The notes below the pieces were generated by a model. The model saw only the letters and a list, made by a program, of their open reading frames with translations, was not told where the DNA came from and did no database searches. A stretch of 57,198 nucleotides of DNA, taken from contig JAFXRG010000032.1 in assembly GCA_017526525.1 (NCBI GenBank), positions 1-57,198 on the forward strand, read 5' to 3'. The translations under genes were made by a program, and so were the position numbers. Positions 49,853 to 57,171 of this stretch are shown in pieces (position 1 is the first letter of the stretch; every line of letters starts with the position of its first letter). This stretch comes from Clostridia bacterium. Its GTDB lineage: Bacteria; Bacillota; Clostridia; Christensenellales; Aristaeellaceae.

Positions 49853-49881
49853 TATATACAGGCTTTGCAGGCCCTTTGGAA
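49853..49881 (-). promoter_or_regulatory. Possible promoter of the LamG/beta-helix gene
   Basis: On the minus strand TTCCAA (49881-49876) and TATATA (49858-49853) are 17 bases apart, 27 bases before the ATG. Both hexamers are only fair matches. Confidence 0.35.
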
Positions 49882-50020
49882 AAGGATTCCCTGAAGAATT
49901 CTCAGGATACATTCGCTGAACTGCTGCTGTTTTCCTTTTTATCACCGTCAGATTCTTTGGATCATATGAAGGGATCCCGTCATTTGCAGTGGTGGGGATT
50001 TACCCGTATAATGCCAGGGA

Positions 50021-50056
50021 GACAGAAAAGACGGGGCAGGAAACGCTTCCTGCCCC
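50021..50056 (-). terminator. Terminator after the small glycine-rich membrane protein
   Basis: GGGGCAGGAA and TTCCTGCCCC pair into a 10-bp stem with a short loop; reading leftward it is followed by GTCTTTTCTGTC. It lies 56 bases after the stop at 50112. Confidence 0.75.
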
Positions 50057-50111
50057 CAATATATAAAAGCCTGTCCCCGTTTCTGTTATTACGGGTGCGG
50101 TCAGCATTGCC

Positions 50112-50492
50112 TCAGTAATTCATATGGCGATGCTGGGGTTCAACAACTTCAGTCTCAACCGGCTCGCCGTCCACAGTGCCGGTTTTTTCTTCTTTGCCGG
50201 CTTCATTTCTCTTTTTCAGCCAGCAGTACAGGGCAAAACCGATCACGATGCCAATCACGATACCGCTGCCGGAGAAAGCAGTGGAAGCAAGAGAAGTCAG
50301 TCCTGAGAAGATCCCGCCGATAACGGACCCGATCAGTCCGAAAACTCCGCCGATGACGGCAATCGCAATCCATCCGCCAAACATCAGCGCAGGCAGGATA
50401 AAAAGGCTTCCGGGGAAACCGCCGTTACGGCGATGACGATTGTCACCGAAGATCAGGTTTCCGAGAGCCAGAATACCAAGCAGGCGCAGCAT
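50112..50492 (-). CDS. Small glycine-rich membrane protein, unknown function
   Basis: 126 residues with two or three hydrophobic segments. The central part (about 35-90) is a run of Gly, Ile, Ala and Ser with GxxxG-like spacing, and the C-terminal 35 residues are charged with two His near the end. I do not recognise the family. ATG with GGAGGG about eight bases upstream. Monocistronic, with an inverted repeat upstream (50526-50543) and a terminator downstream, so it is probably a real gene. Confidence 0.78.
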   Translation of the reverse strand: MLRLLGILALGNLIFGDNRHRRNGGFPGSLFILPALMFGGWIAIAVIGGVFGLIGSVIGGIFSGLTSLASTAFSGSGIVIGIVIGFALYCWLKKRNEAGKEEKTGTVDGEPVETEVVEPQHRHMNY

Positions 50493-50525
50493 TGTAATGT
50501 CCCTCCGTTTCAGTCGTTCCGCATT

Positions 50526-50543
50526 GTACCGGTCATTCGGTAC
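50526..50543. repeat. Inverted repeat upstream of the small membrane protein gene
   Basis: GTACCG and CGGTAC separated by six bases. On the minus strand it overlaps a TACAAT -10-like element in front of the gene starting at 50492, so it may be an operator. The rest of the gap 50493-50846 holds no convincing gene, only the promoter at 50773-50801. Confidence 0.45.
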
Positions 50544-50772
50544 GTGTATAGGATAAGGGAATGCAAGGGAAAAAAACAGGGTCAGAAGGGAGAATTACGG
50601 CAGCGTATTTCTCTGCAAAACGAAAAAAGGATGTACCCCTGAGCATCCCCGGCCGCAGCGGAAACGCGAATCGGCAGATGATCCGCATTCTGCGCGGTAT
50701 TGTTCAGGATCCGGCAAACGATTGCCTCACCGATTGGGCTGAAATATCCTCCATGAAACCGCGGCCTGCTTA

Positions 50773-50801
50773 TGGACAACCGGCGGTTTCTCTGCTATGA
50801 T
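50773..50801 (+). promoter_or_regulatory. Promoter of the CXXC/ferredoxin redox operon
   Basis: TGGACA (50773-50778) and TATGAT (50796-50801) are 17 bases apart, about 45 bases before the ATG at 50847. Confidence 0.6.
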
Positions 50802-50846
50802 GTTTCCAGCCTTCAGCATATAAACCAATGGAAAAGGTGGCAGAAT

Positions 50847-51311
50847 ATGACACGAAAAGCACTGTTCATGACCGTTCAGGCGGTTCTGTGCGCGGTGATC
50901 GCTGCACTGCTTGCGGCAGGCGCGCTGAGCCTGTACCTGGACGGCGCGGCCAGGCAGGCCGAAGGCGATCTCTTCTACTACATGTTTACCCGGGAGCGGG
51001 TGGGCGCGAAGCTGCTGCCCGTCCTGCCGCTGCTGTTCTGCGCGGTGGGGCTGACCATCGCCGGCGTGATCCTTGGCATCCGGGATGAAAACGCGGACAA
51101 ACCCGTGAAGGATGAAAAGCTGCTGCGGGATCTCGGCAGCATCCGGGAAAAGGCGGTACACCAGCAGGCGGATCAGAAAACCCTGACCCTGCGGACGGCG
51201 GTGCTGGTGATCGCGCTGGTCCTGATCGTCATCGGAATCATCAACGGCGGCCTGGAGGACGTGCTGGCCAAAGGCGCCGCCATCTGTACGGAGTGTGTCG
51301 GCCTTGGATAA
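50847..51311 (+). CDS. CD1871A-like membrane protein with C-terminal CXXC
   Basis: 154 residues with helices at about 8-30, 52-75 and 112-132, and a C-terminal KGAAICTECVGLG that matches the CXXC tail of the CD1871A family found in Clostridia beside ferredoxin and thioredoxin-like genes. The known family members are short (about 50-60 residues); this one has an extra N-terminal membrane part. ATG at 50847 with AAGGTGG upstream; a longer frame from 50772 would start before the promoter. It overlaps the next gene by 8 bases. Probably passes electrons or holds a disulfide at the membrane. Confidence 0.82.
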   Translation: MTRKALFMTVQAVLCAVIAALLAAGALSLYLDGAARQAEGDLFYYMFTRERVGAKLLPVLPLLFCAVGLTIAGVILGIRDENADKPVKDEKLLRDLGSIREKAVHQQADQKTLTLRTAVLVIALVLIVIGIINGGLEDVLAKGAAICTECVGLG

Positions 51312-52899
51312 GAAAATCGCCCGTCCGCACACCCGCCGCCTTGTGCAGCTGTATGCCGCCCTGCTGTACAACGCGAATTTAAAAGGTTTCATTGACGGAC
51401 ATATCTATTCCGGAAACCTGAAGGCTGCCTGTGTGCCGGGATTCAACTGCTATTCCTGCCCCGGCGCCATCGCCAGCTGTCCCCTGGGTTCCCTGCAGAA
51501 CGCGCTGAACGCCGCCGGGCATACCGCTCCCTGGTATGTGATGGGCATCCTGGCGCTTTTCGGCGTCATCCTGGGCCGTACCATCTGCGGCTGGATCTGC
51601 CCCCTGGGCCTGATCCAGGAACTGCTGCACAAAATCCCGACCCGGAAAATCCGGAAGAGCCATATCACCCGGATGCTTTCCTACCTGAAATATGTTCTCC
51701 TGGCGGTGTTCGTCGTCGCAATCCCGCTCATCTGGGGTGTCGGAAAAGGCGTCATCCTGCCGGGCTTCTGCAAGTATATCTGTCCGGCGGGCACCTTTGA
51801 GGGAGCGGTCGGCCTGCTGCAGAATCCTGCCAACGCGACATCCTTCTACCAGCTGGGCGCGCTCTTCACCAACAAGTGGGTCATCATGATTATCATCGGC
51901 CTGGCCTGCATCTTCTGCTACCGGTCCTTCTGCCGTTTCATCTGCCCGCTGGGCGCGATCTACGGCTTCTTCAACCGCTTCTCCCTGACCGGCGTGAAGG
52001 TGAATCCGGACCGGTGCAACGGCTGCGGCCTGTGCGTGAAGAAGTGTGAAATGGACGTGAAGCACGTGGGAGACCATGAATGCATCTCCTGCGGCAGGTG
52101 CATCAGCAGCTGCGCCCAGGGAGCCATCTCCCTGAAGTGCGGAAAGATTACCCTCCTCGGGCCTGAAACCGGAAAGAACGCCGACCCCGAACCGGAAATC
52201 CGGAAAAGGAAGAAGGCCGGCCGCGTCGCCTGGGGCATCGCCATCGCGGTGCTGTTGTTCGCGGTGGCCTGGTTCAATTTCATTGAGCCGGCCATAGACC
52301 GGGCCAGCGCTCCCGCCGCGGCCGTGACGGAACAGCCGGCCCAGTCCGGAACCCCGGCCGGAACGGAAGCGGAAACCCCGGTGCCGGAAACCGAAGCCGG
52401 TACGCAGGGTGAATCATCCGGATCGGCGGAAAAAAGCGAACCCGCGGCGGCCCCTGCAAATCTCACCGTCGGAACGGAGATCGGAAATCTCCTGCCGGAC
52501 TTCACCACTGACCTGCTGAGCGGTGAAACCTTCCGCTTGTCGGACTGCCGCGGCCGGGTGGTCATCATCAACTTCTGGGGAACGACCTGTGAACCGTGCG
52601 TTGAGGAACTTCCCTATTACGAGCAGCTGAAGGTTCAGTATCCGGACGTGGAAATCCTTGCGATCCATAACCGGGCCGGCGCAAAAAAAGCGAAGGCGTT
52701 CCTGGAGGACAAGGGATGGGATCACCTGGATTTCGCCCTGGACAGCAAGGAAAAAGGCCTGCTGCCGCTGATGAACGCGGCGGACGCAATGCCCCAGACC
52801 ATCATCCTGGACAGGCAGGGCGTAGTGGTCTACAACGCCCAGGCGCCGCTGACCTATGAAAAGCTGGAAGTGCTGTACAGGCAAGCCCTGGAGCATTGA
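51304..52899 (+). CDS. Polyferredoxin membrane protein fused to a TlpA-like thioredoxin domain
   Basis: 531 residues joining two parts. The first is a NapH/CcoG-like membrane electron carrier with several helices, four cysteine clusters between helices (for example CGWICPLG, CKYICPAG, CRFICPLG) and a double 4Fe-4S ferredoxin module (CNGCGLCVKKC and CISCGRCISSC, about 235-275). After a membrane helix (about 305-325) and a Pro/Glu-rich linker comes a thioredoxin-fold domain (about 390-531) with a CEPC active site in FWGTTCEPC. It could carry electrons across the membrane to reduce extracytoplasmic disulfides. I use the TTG at 51304, with GGAG ten bases upstream; the GTG at 51295 is too close to it. 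Confidence 0.9.
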   Translation: MDKKIARPHTRRLVQLYAALLYNANLKGFIDGHIYSGNLKAACVPGFNCYSCPGAIASCPLGSLQNALNAAGHTAPWYVMGILALFGVILGRTICGWICPLGLIQELLHKIPTRKIRKSHITRMLSYLKYVLLAVFVVAIPLIWGVGKGVILPGFCKYICPAGTFEGAVGLLQNPANATSFYQLGALFTNKWVIMIIIGLACIFCYRSFCRFICPLGAIYGFFNRFSLTGVKVNPDRCNGCGLCVKKCEMDVKHVGDHECISCGRCISSCAQGAISLKCGKITLLGPETGKNADPEPEIRKRKKAGRVAWGIAIAVLLFAVAWFNFIEPAIDRASAPAAAVTEQPAQSGTPAGTEAETPVPETEAGTQGESSGSAEKSEPAAAPANLTVGTEIGNLLPDFTTDLLSGETFRLSDCRGRVVIINFWGTTCEPCVEELPYYEQLKVQYPDVEILAIHNRAGAKKAKAFLEDKGWDHLDFALDSKEKGLLPLMNAADAMPQTIILDRQGVVVYNAQAPLTYEKLEVLYRQALEH

Positions 52900-52922
52900 C
52901 CGCCCTTCCGCTGCCATCCCCC

Positions 52923-52950
52923 TTCCGCGCTGCGTATAAACAGGTATATA
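52923..52950 (+). promoter_or_regulatory. Weak possible promoter of the TlpA-like gene
   Basis: TTCCGC (52923-52928) and TATATA (52945-52950) are 16 bases apart in the 83-base gap before 52983. The gene may equally be read from the upstream operon promoter. Confidence 0.3.
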
Positions 52951-52982
52951 AATGTTTTTAATTGAAAGGAGAATCCTGAATA

Positions 52983-54251
52983 ATGAAAAAAGTCATAATG
53001 ATCCTGCTTGCCCTTGCCCTGTTCCTTGCCGTTTCCGCTTCTGCGGAGGACGGGTCCTCTCTCCTGGGAAAACCGTTCCAGGATTTTTCCCTGACGGATG
53101 CCGACGGAAATCCCTTCACCCTTTCGGAGCAGCTGAAAACCCACGAAGCGGTGCTGATCAACTTCTGGGCCACCTGGTGCGGACCCTGCCGGAACGAGTT
53201 CCCGGTAATCAACAAGGTGTATGAGAAATACAAGGACAAGGTGGCTTTCATTGCCCTTTCCACTGAGCCCGCCGATACAAACGAAATCATTTCGTCTTTC
53301 CGGAAGGACAACGGCCTGAGCATTCCCATGGGCCGCGATGAAGGCCGCGAGCTGTACGCTGCCTGCAATACAAAATATGTTCCGGTCACCGTGATTATCG
53401 ACCGTTTCGGAAATACCGCTTTCTGCCAGATCGGCGGCTTCCGTACATCGGATGAACTGAGCCGCACCCTCGACACCTTCCTGGGAGACCGGTATACCGA
53501 AACAACCGTTCTGTATTCCATTCCGGTGGATACCTCCACGGTTGCGCTGCCGGTATCTTCGGCCCGTGCCCTGCGGGTTGAAAACGAGGATGCACAGAAA
53601 GCGACCATACGCATTGAAGGCTTGGAAGACTCCATTGTTTATTACATTGTGGAGGACAGTACAGCCCATATCATTGCGGAAATCTCCGCTTCCGACAACC
53701 CTGCAGGCATGCTTTTCTACAACTCTGACGCAGGCTACACGCCCGTGAAAGAGATGCTTGACTATAATCGCGGCATCCTCACCGCTGACGTCAGGGTTCC
53801 CGAAGACGGTCAGGTGCTTGTGGCCCTGATGGACTTTGACAGGTTCCAGCGTGAGAATGATGATCCGGATGTGGTCCAGTTTTACATCGTCCGCAGCTCC
53901 GATGCGATCGACGCCTATATCGAAGACCTGAAGAAAACCGGTTTCATCAATATCACCGTGGAATATGAGACGAAAACCGACGAAGCCGGGAACAAGGCCA
54001 ATGCCTATATAATCCATGTACTCGACCAGAACGGCGATCCGGTACCGGAAGTTTTCGTGAATTTCTGCACCGATATCGCCTGTGTCCCCTGCGAATCGGA
54101 CGAGGACGGCATGATTGTTTACGACGGAAAGCCGGACGCCTATCACATCCAGGTTATCGACTACCCGGAAGGCTACAGCTGCGACGAGTCCTTTGAGATG
54201 TACACCCCGGAAACCTACAGCGAGTGGGTTCTCCGCCTCCACAAGGACTGA
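52983..54251 (+). CDS. Secreted TlpA/ResA-like thioredoxin with long C-terminal extension
   Basis: 422 residues with a signal peptide (1-21, cleavage near SASA-ED) and a thioredoxin fold (about 25-165) with active site WCGPC (Cys66, Cys69). The cis-Pro is in YVPVTVI. Beyond residue 170 a further 250 residues are unassigned; near the end is a beta-rich, Ig/transthyretin-like part with a second CXXC (IACVPC). AAAGGAG precedes the ATG. Lying after the polyferredoxin fusion, it is probably the exported disulfide reductase or its client. Confidence 0.88.
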   Translation: MKKVIMILLALALFLAVSASAEDGSSLLGKPFQDFSLTDADGNPFTLSEQLKTHEAVLINFWATWCGPCRNEFPVINKVYEKYKDKVAFIALSTEPADTNEIISSFRKDNGLSIPMGRDEGRELYAACNTKYVPVTVIIDRFGNTAFCQIGGFRTSDELSRTLDTFLGDRYTETTVLYSIPVDTSTVALPVSSARALRVENEDAQKATIRIEGLEDSIVYYIVEDSTAHIIAEISASDNPAGMLFYNSDAGYTPVKEMLDYNRGILTADVRVPEDGQVLVALMDFDRFQRENDDPDVVQFYIVRSSDAIDAYIEDLKKTGFINITVEYETKTDEAGNKANAYIIHVLDQNGDPVPEVFVNFCTDIACVPCESDEDGMIVYDGKPDAYHIQVIDYPEGYSCDESFEMYTPETYSEWVLRLHKD

Positions 54252-54288
54252 CCCCGGTAAGCAAATGAGCCCCCGCTCAGTGTGATAT

Positions 54289-54336
54289 GCTCCCTCTACA
54301 AGAGACAGAAAAACAAAAACTGTCTGTAGAGGGGGC
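54289..54336 (+). promoter_or_regulatory. Leader hairpin covering the orfA ribosome binding site
   Basis: GCTCCCTCTAC (54289-54299) pairs with GTAGAGGGGGC (54326-54336), and AGACAG (54303-54308) with CTGTCT (54320-54325), around an A-rich 11-base loop with a 3-base bulge. The GAGGGGG ribosome binding site of orfA (54329-54335) lies inside the stem, so translation would be blocked in any transcript entering from outside. Confidence 0.7.
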
Positions 54337-54343
54337 TATTTGT

Positions 54344-55036
54344 ATGAAGAAGAAATGGAAAGTATCGCCGGAAGATAAACTCAGAGTAGCAAAGGAATGT
54401 GCAGAAGGCAAGAAAACCAAAGCAGAAGCCGCCAGAGAAACTGGAGTAGACAGAGCTTCAATACGAGGATGGGTACAAAGATACATGACCCAAGGCGCGC
54501 TGGCATTCAAAGAACTGGAACACAATCAAACATATACAGAAGAGACGAAACTGACAGCAGTAACTGAATATCTGAAAGGGACAGGATCTTATCGAGAAAT
54601 TGCAGCCAAATATGGATTGCGTTCTGAAGCACAGCTAAAAAACTGGGTAAAGGTGTATAATAGCGGCGAAGGATTCCGACAGAAGAAGTCAGGAGGGAGC
54701 CGCATGAAAGAAGCACGCCCTACGACTGTAGAGGAAAGAATTCAGATAGCCAAAGACTGTATCGCTAATGGAGGGAACTATGGAGAAACAGCCCTCAAGT
54801 ACAATGTTAGTTACCAACAGGTCTACCAGTGGGTAAAGAAGTACAAAGAGCTTGGAGAGGCTGGTTTGGAGGATCGCCGTGGTCACCGAAAAAAAGATCA
54901 AGCCCCACGCACAGAACTGGAAAAGGCGCAGATAGAAATTGAACGACTCAAGCATGAATTATATCTGACCAAGATGGAGCGTGATCTGCTAAAAAAATTG
55001 GACGAAATCGAGAGGAGGAAGGCCTATCGCAAGTAA
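54344..55036 (+). CDS. IS3-family transposase OrfA
   Basis: DNA-binding part of the transposase, 230 residues. It has three successive helix-turn-helix repeats (about 8-45, 65-105 and 125-165, each ending in a Trp-Val-x-x-Tyr motif), a basic link and a C-terminal leucine-zipper-like coil (about 185-228). The ATG at 54344 has GAGGGGG eight bases upstream; an ATG at 54287 lies outside the hairpin and lacks a site. Its 3' end carries the A7 slippery tract from which the OrfAB transposase is made. Confidence 0.92.
   Translation: MKKKWKVSPEDKLRVAKECAEGKKTKAEAARETGVDRASIRGWVQRYMTQGALAFKELEHNQTYTEETKLTAVTEYLKGTGSYREIAAKYGLRSEAQLKNWVKVYNSGEGFRQKKSGGSRMKEARPTTVEERIQIAKDCIANGGNYGETALKYNVSYQQVYQWVKKYKELGEAGLEDRRGHRKKDQAPRTELEKAQIEIERLKHELYLTKMERDLLKKLDEIERRKAYRK
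54991..54997 (+). other. Programmed -1 ribosomal frameshift site (A7)
   Basis: Seven A residues are read in the orfA frame as the end of CTA, then AAA AAA, matching the X-XXY-YYZ slippery pattern. Slipping back one base joins orfA to the orfB frame, which is open from 54985 and has no credible start of its own before 55198. A GAGGAGG-like stretch at 55010-55018 follows and may stimulate the shift. Confidence 0.85.
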
Positions 55037-55938
55037 AACAATCCCATCCATACTTTACTGTCAAAGAATGTCATAAAGAATACGGGTATCCGGTAGATCA
55101 ATCCTGTAGGATACTGAAGATTTCCAGGGCTGCTTATTACAGATGGGCAACAGGCGAACTATCTCCCAGAACCGCTGAGAATGAACGCATTGCTGATTTG
55201 GTTGAAGATATCCACGAAAAGCATCCAGAGATGGGATACCGTCGGCTCAAGGATGAACTGGATCGGCACCACAATACCCATGTAAATGACAAACGGATGC
55301 TTCGGATCTGCCGGAGCCGCAGGATTAAGTCAACGATTAAGTACAGTAACCACGGCTGCACCCGGCAAGGCAAGAATCCATATTATCTGGCAGACAATCT
55401 GCTGAACCGGGATTTTAAAGCAGACAAGCCTAACCAGAAATGGCTGACTGATGTTACTGAATTCAAGTATTATGTTGGAAACGAAGTAAAGAATGCTGAA
55501 GTAAAGAAAGTATACCTCAGCGCTATCCTGGATCTGTATGACAGACGGATTGTCAGCTATGTGATCCGGGATACAAACGACAATCCGCTGGTGTTTGACA
55601 CATTCCGGACAGCGATTGCTGCGAACCCGGATGCACACCCTCTGAGCCACAGTGATAGAGGCTTCCAATACACCAACCGCGTATTCCACCACATGTTGAC
55701 CGAAGCCGGTATGACCCAGAGTATGTCCAGGGTCGCCAAATGCATTGATAACGGACCGATGGAAGGATTCTGGGGAATTCTGAAGCGAGAACGGTATTAC
55801 GGGAAGCGTTTCACCGATAGAGCAAGCTTGGACGCCATGATTGAAGATTTCATTCAGTACTACAACACTAAACGGCTTCAGCGGAACCTTGGTGTACTCA
55901 CTCCCATGGAAAAGCACGAGATGTACTTCGCTGCTTAA
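54997..55938 (+). CDS. IS3-family transposase OrfB (catalytic part, made by -1 frameshift)
   Basis: Integrase-like catalytic domain of the IS150-type transposase, about 313 residues after the frameshift point. The DDE triad is visible: Asp in WLTDVTEF, Asp in SHSDRGFQYTN and Glu in GPMEGFWGILKRE. The N-terminal HTH_21-like part (HPEMGYRRLKDELD) is also present. There is no ATG near the start; an in-frame TTG lies at 55198. The frame is intact to the stop after YFAA. Confidence 0.92.
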   Translation: MGRNREEEGLSQVKQSHPYFTVKECHKEYGYPVDQSCRILKISRAAYYRWATGELSPRTAENERIADLVEDIHEKHPEMGYRRLKDELDRHHNTHVNDKRMLRICRSRRIKSTIKYSNHGCTRQGKNPYYLADNLLNRDFKADKPNQKWLTDVTEFKYYVGNEVKNAEVKKVYLSAILDLYDRRIVSYVIRDTNDNPLVFDTFRTAIAANPDAHPLSHSDRGFQYTNRVFHHMLTEAGMTQSMSRVAKCIDNGPMEGFWGILKRERYYGKRFTDRASLDAMIEDFIQYYNTKRLQRNLGVLTPMEKHEMYFAA

Positions 55939-56007
55939 GTGAGAATTGGCCCGGGAGGGCAGATTTATCTGACCCTCCTTGACTGCCTTTGAGCACACTG
56001 ATGGCAG

Positions 56008-56051
56008 CCGGTCAAGGGTGGCCGTAGGCCACTTGCGAAGCCCTTGACCGG
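56008..56051. repeat. Fully paired T-shaped palindrome (three-way junction)
   Basis: CCGGTCAAGGG (56008-56018) pairs perfectly with CCCTTGACCGG (56041-56051). Between them are two adjoining hairpins, TGGCC-GTA-GGCCA (56019-56031) and CTT-GCG-AAG (56032-56040). Every base except the two three-base loops is paired, giving a T shape with no free junction bases. It begins six bases after the presumed right end of the IS. Confidence 0.85.
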
Positions 56052-56088
56052 ATGACAGCAGGGTGCTATTTGCTATGCATTCTCCAAA

Positions 56089-56128
56089 GGAAATCTCTGG
56101 TAACCGTTGTTGGTCGCCAGAGATTTCC
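56089..56128. repeat. Long perfect hairpin
   Basis: GGAAATCTCTGG (56089-56100) and CCAGAGATTTCC (56117-56128) form a perfect 12-bp stem with a 16-base loop. It is not followed closely by a T run, so it is not a standard terminator. From 56129 to 56384 I see only AT-rich sequence without a gene. Confidence 0.75.
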
Positions 56129-56384
56129 TGTTCCCATCTTGTTTTTTATTTCACTGTCCACTTGACGGGAAGCGGTTCAGTGCAGGGGCTCTTTATTATT
56201 TTTTGAAATTTTCCTCCTGACCTGCAGCCCGGTTGCCTTGGAGATAATTTGTTTTTGCTTTCCGGCTTGCAGATGCAGGATCTGTAATTTGAGCTGTTGC
56301 TGCCATTAAAACATGGAGCTGGAGCGGGTATAAAGATGATCAGTGATGTCTTTGTAATATTAACTGCCTATATAATCGATCATG

Positions 56385-57056
56385 CTATTTCAGTAATCCA
56401 CCATGGAATACGCATTCATATACCTTTTGACCGCCCTGATATATCTCCTCGCATCCCTGAAACCATGAGAAATCACCTGTTACTTTACATCTGTACGTGT
56501 ACTCTCCTGATTGATATATTTCAGGTCCCCTATACGGCATTTTCACATCTGCAGCTCTCAATGCTTCTTTCAGGAAGTTACCACTAAAGCCATCCGCCAA
56601 TACCCGTCCCATATAATTCATCGCATAAACAGCCTGTCCATTCTTCCATACCGCTTCTTCTCCGGCAAACTCCTCTCCGCCGACATATGTGTCGTGATAA
56701 ATATATTTGCCGTTCTCATATCTATAATCGTGAGATGCAGGCCTGGTGGCATCGACCTCATTTTTAAATGCAGCATATGTATTGACATTTGCTTCCAGTC
56801 TGAATGTTATCAGTTCATCAAGATCCGTATCCGATTGTGGCTTTATACTCACTGCACAATCCTGATCTTTAACCAGATAATCCACACTGACACTCATAAG
56901 ATCACTGATTTGAATAAGATTGGAAATATCCGGATAAATCTGTCCGGATTCCCATTTTGCAACAGCTTGCCTTGAAACACCAAGTTTATCTGCAAGAGCC
57001 TCTTGCGTGTATCCTTTATTCTTTCTGAGTATTTGCAGCTTTTCTGAAAATATCAT
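56385..57056 (-). CDS. XRE-family regulator with C-terminal DUF5680-like domain
   Basis: 223 residues. Residues 1-62 form a Cro/CI-type helix-turn-helix (TQEALADKLGVSRQAVAKWESG). Residues 85-223 form a separate domain resembling DUF5680, with many aromatic residues (RYENGKYIYHDTYVGGEEF), of unknown ligand. ATG start with only a weak site (GGAATATTCAAA). The coding sequence is richer in A and T than the core genes, which suggests recent arrival. No obvious target gene lies in the window. It is flanked by palindromes on one side and tandem repeats on the other. Confidence 0.88.
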   Translation of the reverse strand: MIFSEKLQILRKNKGYTQEALADKLGVSRQAVAKWESGQIYPDISNLIQISDLMSVSVDYLVKDQDCAVSIKPQSDTDLDELITFRLEANVNTYAAFKNEVDATRPASHDYRYENGKYIYHDTYVGGEEFAGEEAVWKNGQAVYAMNYMGRVLADGFSGNFLKEALRAADVKMPYRGPEIYQSGEYTYRCKVTGDFSWFQGCEEIYQGGQKVYECVFHGGLLK

Positions 57057-57084
57057 TTTGAATATTCCGGGCTCTGAGAGCAGT

Positions 57085-57171
57085 CTTTCCGCCGTTCAGA
57101 GCAACCTTTCCGCACAATGAGTCCGGTACGCCGTTCCGTACAATGAGTCCACCTTTCCACAGAAAGAGTCC
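57085..57171. repeat. Tandem degenerate repeats, possible transposon end
   Basis: About 18-21 base units recur. The 21-base stretch at 57104-57124 (ACCTTTCCGCA then AATGAGTCC) recurs at 57151-57171 with four or five changes, and shorter relatives lie at 57085-57102 and 57132-57150. Units with GAGTCC and TTTCCGC resemble the multiple terminal repeats of IS21-type elements. The rest of any such element would lie beyond the window. Confidence 0.55.

Larger units (their letters stand above)
54277..56001 (+). mobile_element. IS3-family (IS150-like) insertion sequence
   Basis: About 1.7 kb with orfA and orfB, a -1 frameshift signal and codon use much richer in A and T than its neighbours. The ends are uncertain: TCAGTGTG at 54277-54284 is repeated inverted at 55994-56001, and a short hairpin (GAGGGCAGAT with ATCTGACCCTC) lies at 55955-55977 after orfB. 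No target duplication is clear. It sits between the TlpA-like gene and a T-shaped palindrome. Both orfs are intact, so it may be active. Confidence 0.88.

Noticed and set aside
50561-50800. Small plus-strand frame in the gap 50493-50846
   Set aside because: No ribosome binding site, composition unlike neighbouring genes, and it overlaps the promoter of the next operon.
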